Shown here in pieces: positions 4,382 to 5,257 of a stretch of 5,257 nucleotides of DNA. How positions within the stretch are numbered: position 1 is the first letter of the stretch; each line of letters starts with the position of its first letter. The stretch is taken from positions 1 to 5,257 of the forward strand of contig JAJAZF010000307.1 in assembly GCA_026785875.1 (NCBI GenBank), read 5' to 3'. A program made the translations under genes and the position numbers. The notes beneath the pieces were generated by a model, which was given only the letters and a program-made list of their open reading frames with translations, had not been told where the DNA came from and did no database searches. Source of the DNA: Chamaesiphon sp. (GTDB lineage Bacteria > Cyanobacteriota > Cyanobacteriia > Cyanobacteriales > Chamaesiphonaceae).

Positions 4382-5257
4382 TTATTTATCTACCCAAGCT
4401 ACTCGCAGACTCCCTGGTTTAGCAGGATCGCCAGTGAATGTAACACCGCGATCGTTCGCCTGAAGATGACGTAAAATCTTGTAGATTGCTTCTACTCGAT
4501 CGGGTGCGCCAACTTTAGCGGCTAATTCTGCTAGTGTAATTGGAGCCGCGATCGTGGTTTCTTGTAGAGCCTTGATAGCATCGGTTTGCAACTGAAGAAT
4601 GACAGCGGCAGCTTTTTTCCCTGCTTCTACACCTGGTTGATGATAAGCATTGACATTGACGATCGAAGCATATATACCTACAGCCCTTTCATAGAGAGCG
4701 ATCAGGGCACCTACAGTATGAGGAGTGACGGCAGGAATAGTTACCGTAATGGAGTCGCGGTGATTTTCATACAGGGCTTGACGGGTACCTTGGAGGAAAC
4801 CAGAGAGATAGTCGCCACTAGTTACACCTGGATCGATTTCAGGCGATTTGCCCTCGCGATCGTGTAATACTTCGATAAATGTCAGGAAGAAATTTGCAAT
4901 CCCTTCCCGCAATTGTTGGACGTAGGCATGTTGATCTGTCGAACCTTTATTCCCATAGACGGCGATGCCCTGATAGACTTTATTGCCATCGAGATCGTCT
5001 TCTTTACCCAGGGATTCCATGACTAATTGCTGGAGATAGCGGCTAAATAATAGCAAACTATCCTTGTAGGGTAAAACCACCATATCTTTTTCCCCTTTGC
5101 CATTGCCCGATGCGTGCCAAGCCAGGGCGAGTAAGGCGGCGGGATTGGTTTTGATATCGGGCGTGCGGGTGGCGATGTCCATTTCTTTGGCACCTGCTAA
5201 CATCCCGTGGATGTCAATGCCCTGAAGTGCAGCAGGGAGTAAGCCGACGGATGATAA
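4382..5257 (-). CDS. pgi: Glucose-6-phosphate isomerase, C-terminal part (runs off right edge)
   Basis: This cytoplasmic enzyme interconverts glucose 6-phosphate and fructose 6-phosphate, linking glycolysis, the oxidative pentose phosphate route and glycogen metabolism. The last 291 residues are visible; the frame is open to base 5257, so the internal ATG at 5201-5203 is not the start. Family lengths near 530 residues suggest a little under half lies outside. The visible part begins LSSVGLLPAALQGIDI. It contains GSTDQHAYVQQL (visible residues 105-116), whose His110 corresponds to the catalytic ring-opening histidine. It also has the second PGI signature, YHQPGVEAGKK (205-215), with the conserved active-site lysine K214. 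The last 50 residues, including EAIYKILRHLQANDRG, form a C-terminal extension resembling cyanobacterial and plant plastid isomerases. It converges on the mrr-like gene. The stop is TAA at 4382-4384. Confidence 0.95.
   Translation of the reverse strand, partial: LSSVGLLPAALQGIDIHGMLAGAKEMDIATRTPDIKTNPAALLALAWHASGNGKGEKDMVVLPYKDSLLLFSRYLQQLVMESLGKEDDLDGNKVYQGIAVYGNKGSTDQHAYVQQLREGIANFFLTFIEVLHDREGKSPEIDPGVTSGDYLSGFLQGTRQALYENHRDSITVTIPAVTPHTVGALIALYERAVGIYASIVNVNAYHQPGVEAGKKAAAVILQLQTDAIKALQETTIAAPITLAELAAKVGAPDRVEAIYKILRHLQANDRGVTFTGDPAKPGSLRVAWVDK

Noticed and set aside
4586..4867. 93-codon plus-strand frame opposite pgi
   Set aside because: It is antisense to a conserved isomerase region with intact active-site motifs.

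Overview
The window looks like chromosomal DNA of a cyanobacterium. The evidence is two copies of the HIP1 octamer GCGATCGC, many CGATCG-rich words, several dispersed GC-rich inverted repeats of the kind common in filamentous and colonial cyanobacteria, and two housekeeping proteins whose sequences read as cyanobacterial (GyrA and glucose-6-phosphate isomerase). I do not assign a genus.

Layout. Positions 1-155 are non-coding and packed with inverted repeats directly downstream of gyrA. Positions 156-2759 (minus) hold a complete gyrA, the DNA gyrase A subunit. Positions 2760-3137 are a divergent intergenic region with the gyrA ribosome binding site and a possible -10 box, then a repeat-derived block containing a strong hairpin. 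Positions 3138-3998 (plus) hold a complete Mrr-type restriction endonuclease gene, visibly more AT-rich than its neighbours. Positions 3999-4381 are a convergent intergenic region holding a probable Uma2-family gene remnant, a second copy of the repeat seen after gyrA, a nested palindrome, and a strong hairpin that may end transcription from both sides. Positions 4382-5257 (minus) hold the C-terminal part of pgi, which runs off the right edge.

How the genes relate. gyrA and pgi are core genes with no direct functional link, and neither forms an operon with another gene in view. The mrr-like gene sits alone between them with no methyltransferase, specificity subunit or other defence gene in view, so it is best read as a solitary modification-dependent (type IV-like) nuclease that arrived as accessory DNA. 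Repeats and a gene scrap lie around it, which suggests that 2760-4381 is a small variable patch between conserved genes.

No RNA gene, CRISPR array, transposase or wholly new multi-gene system is visible. The most interesting items are a repeat found in the same orientation behind both minus-strand core genes, the Uma2 remnant that ends where one copy begins, the solitary Mrr gene, and a divergent GyrA-box in gyrase.
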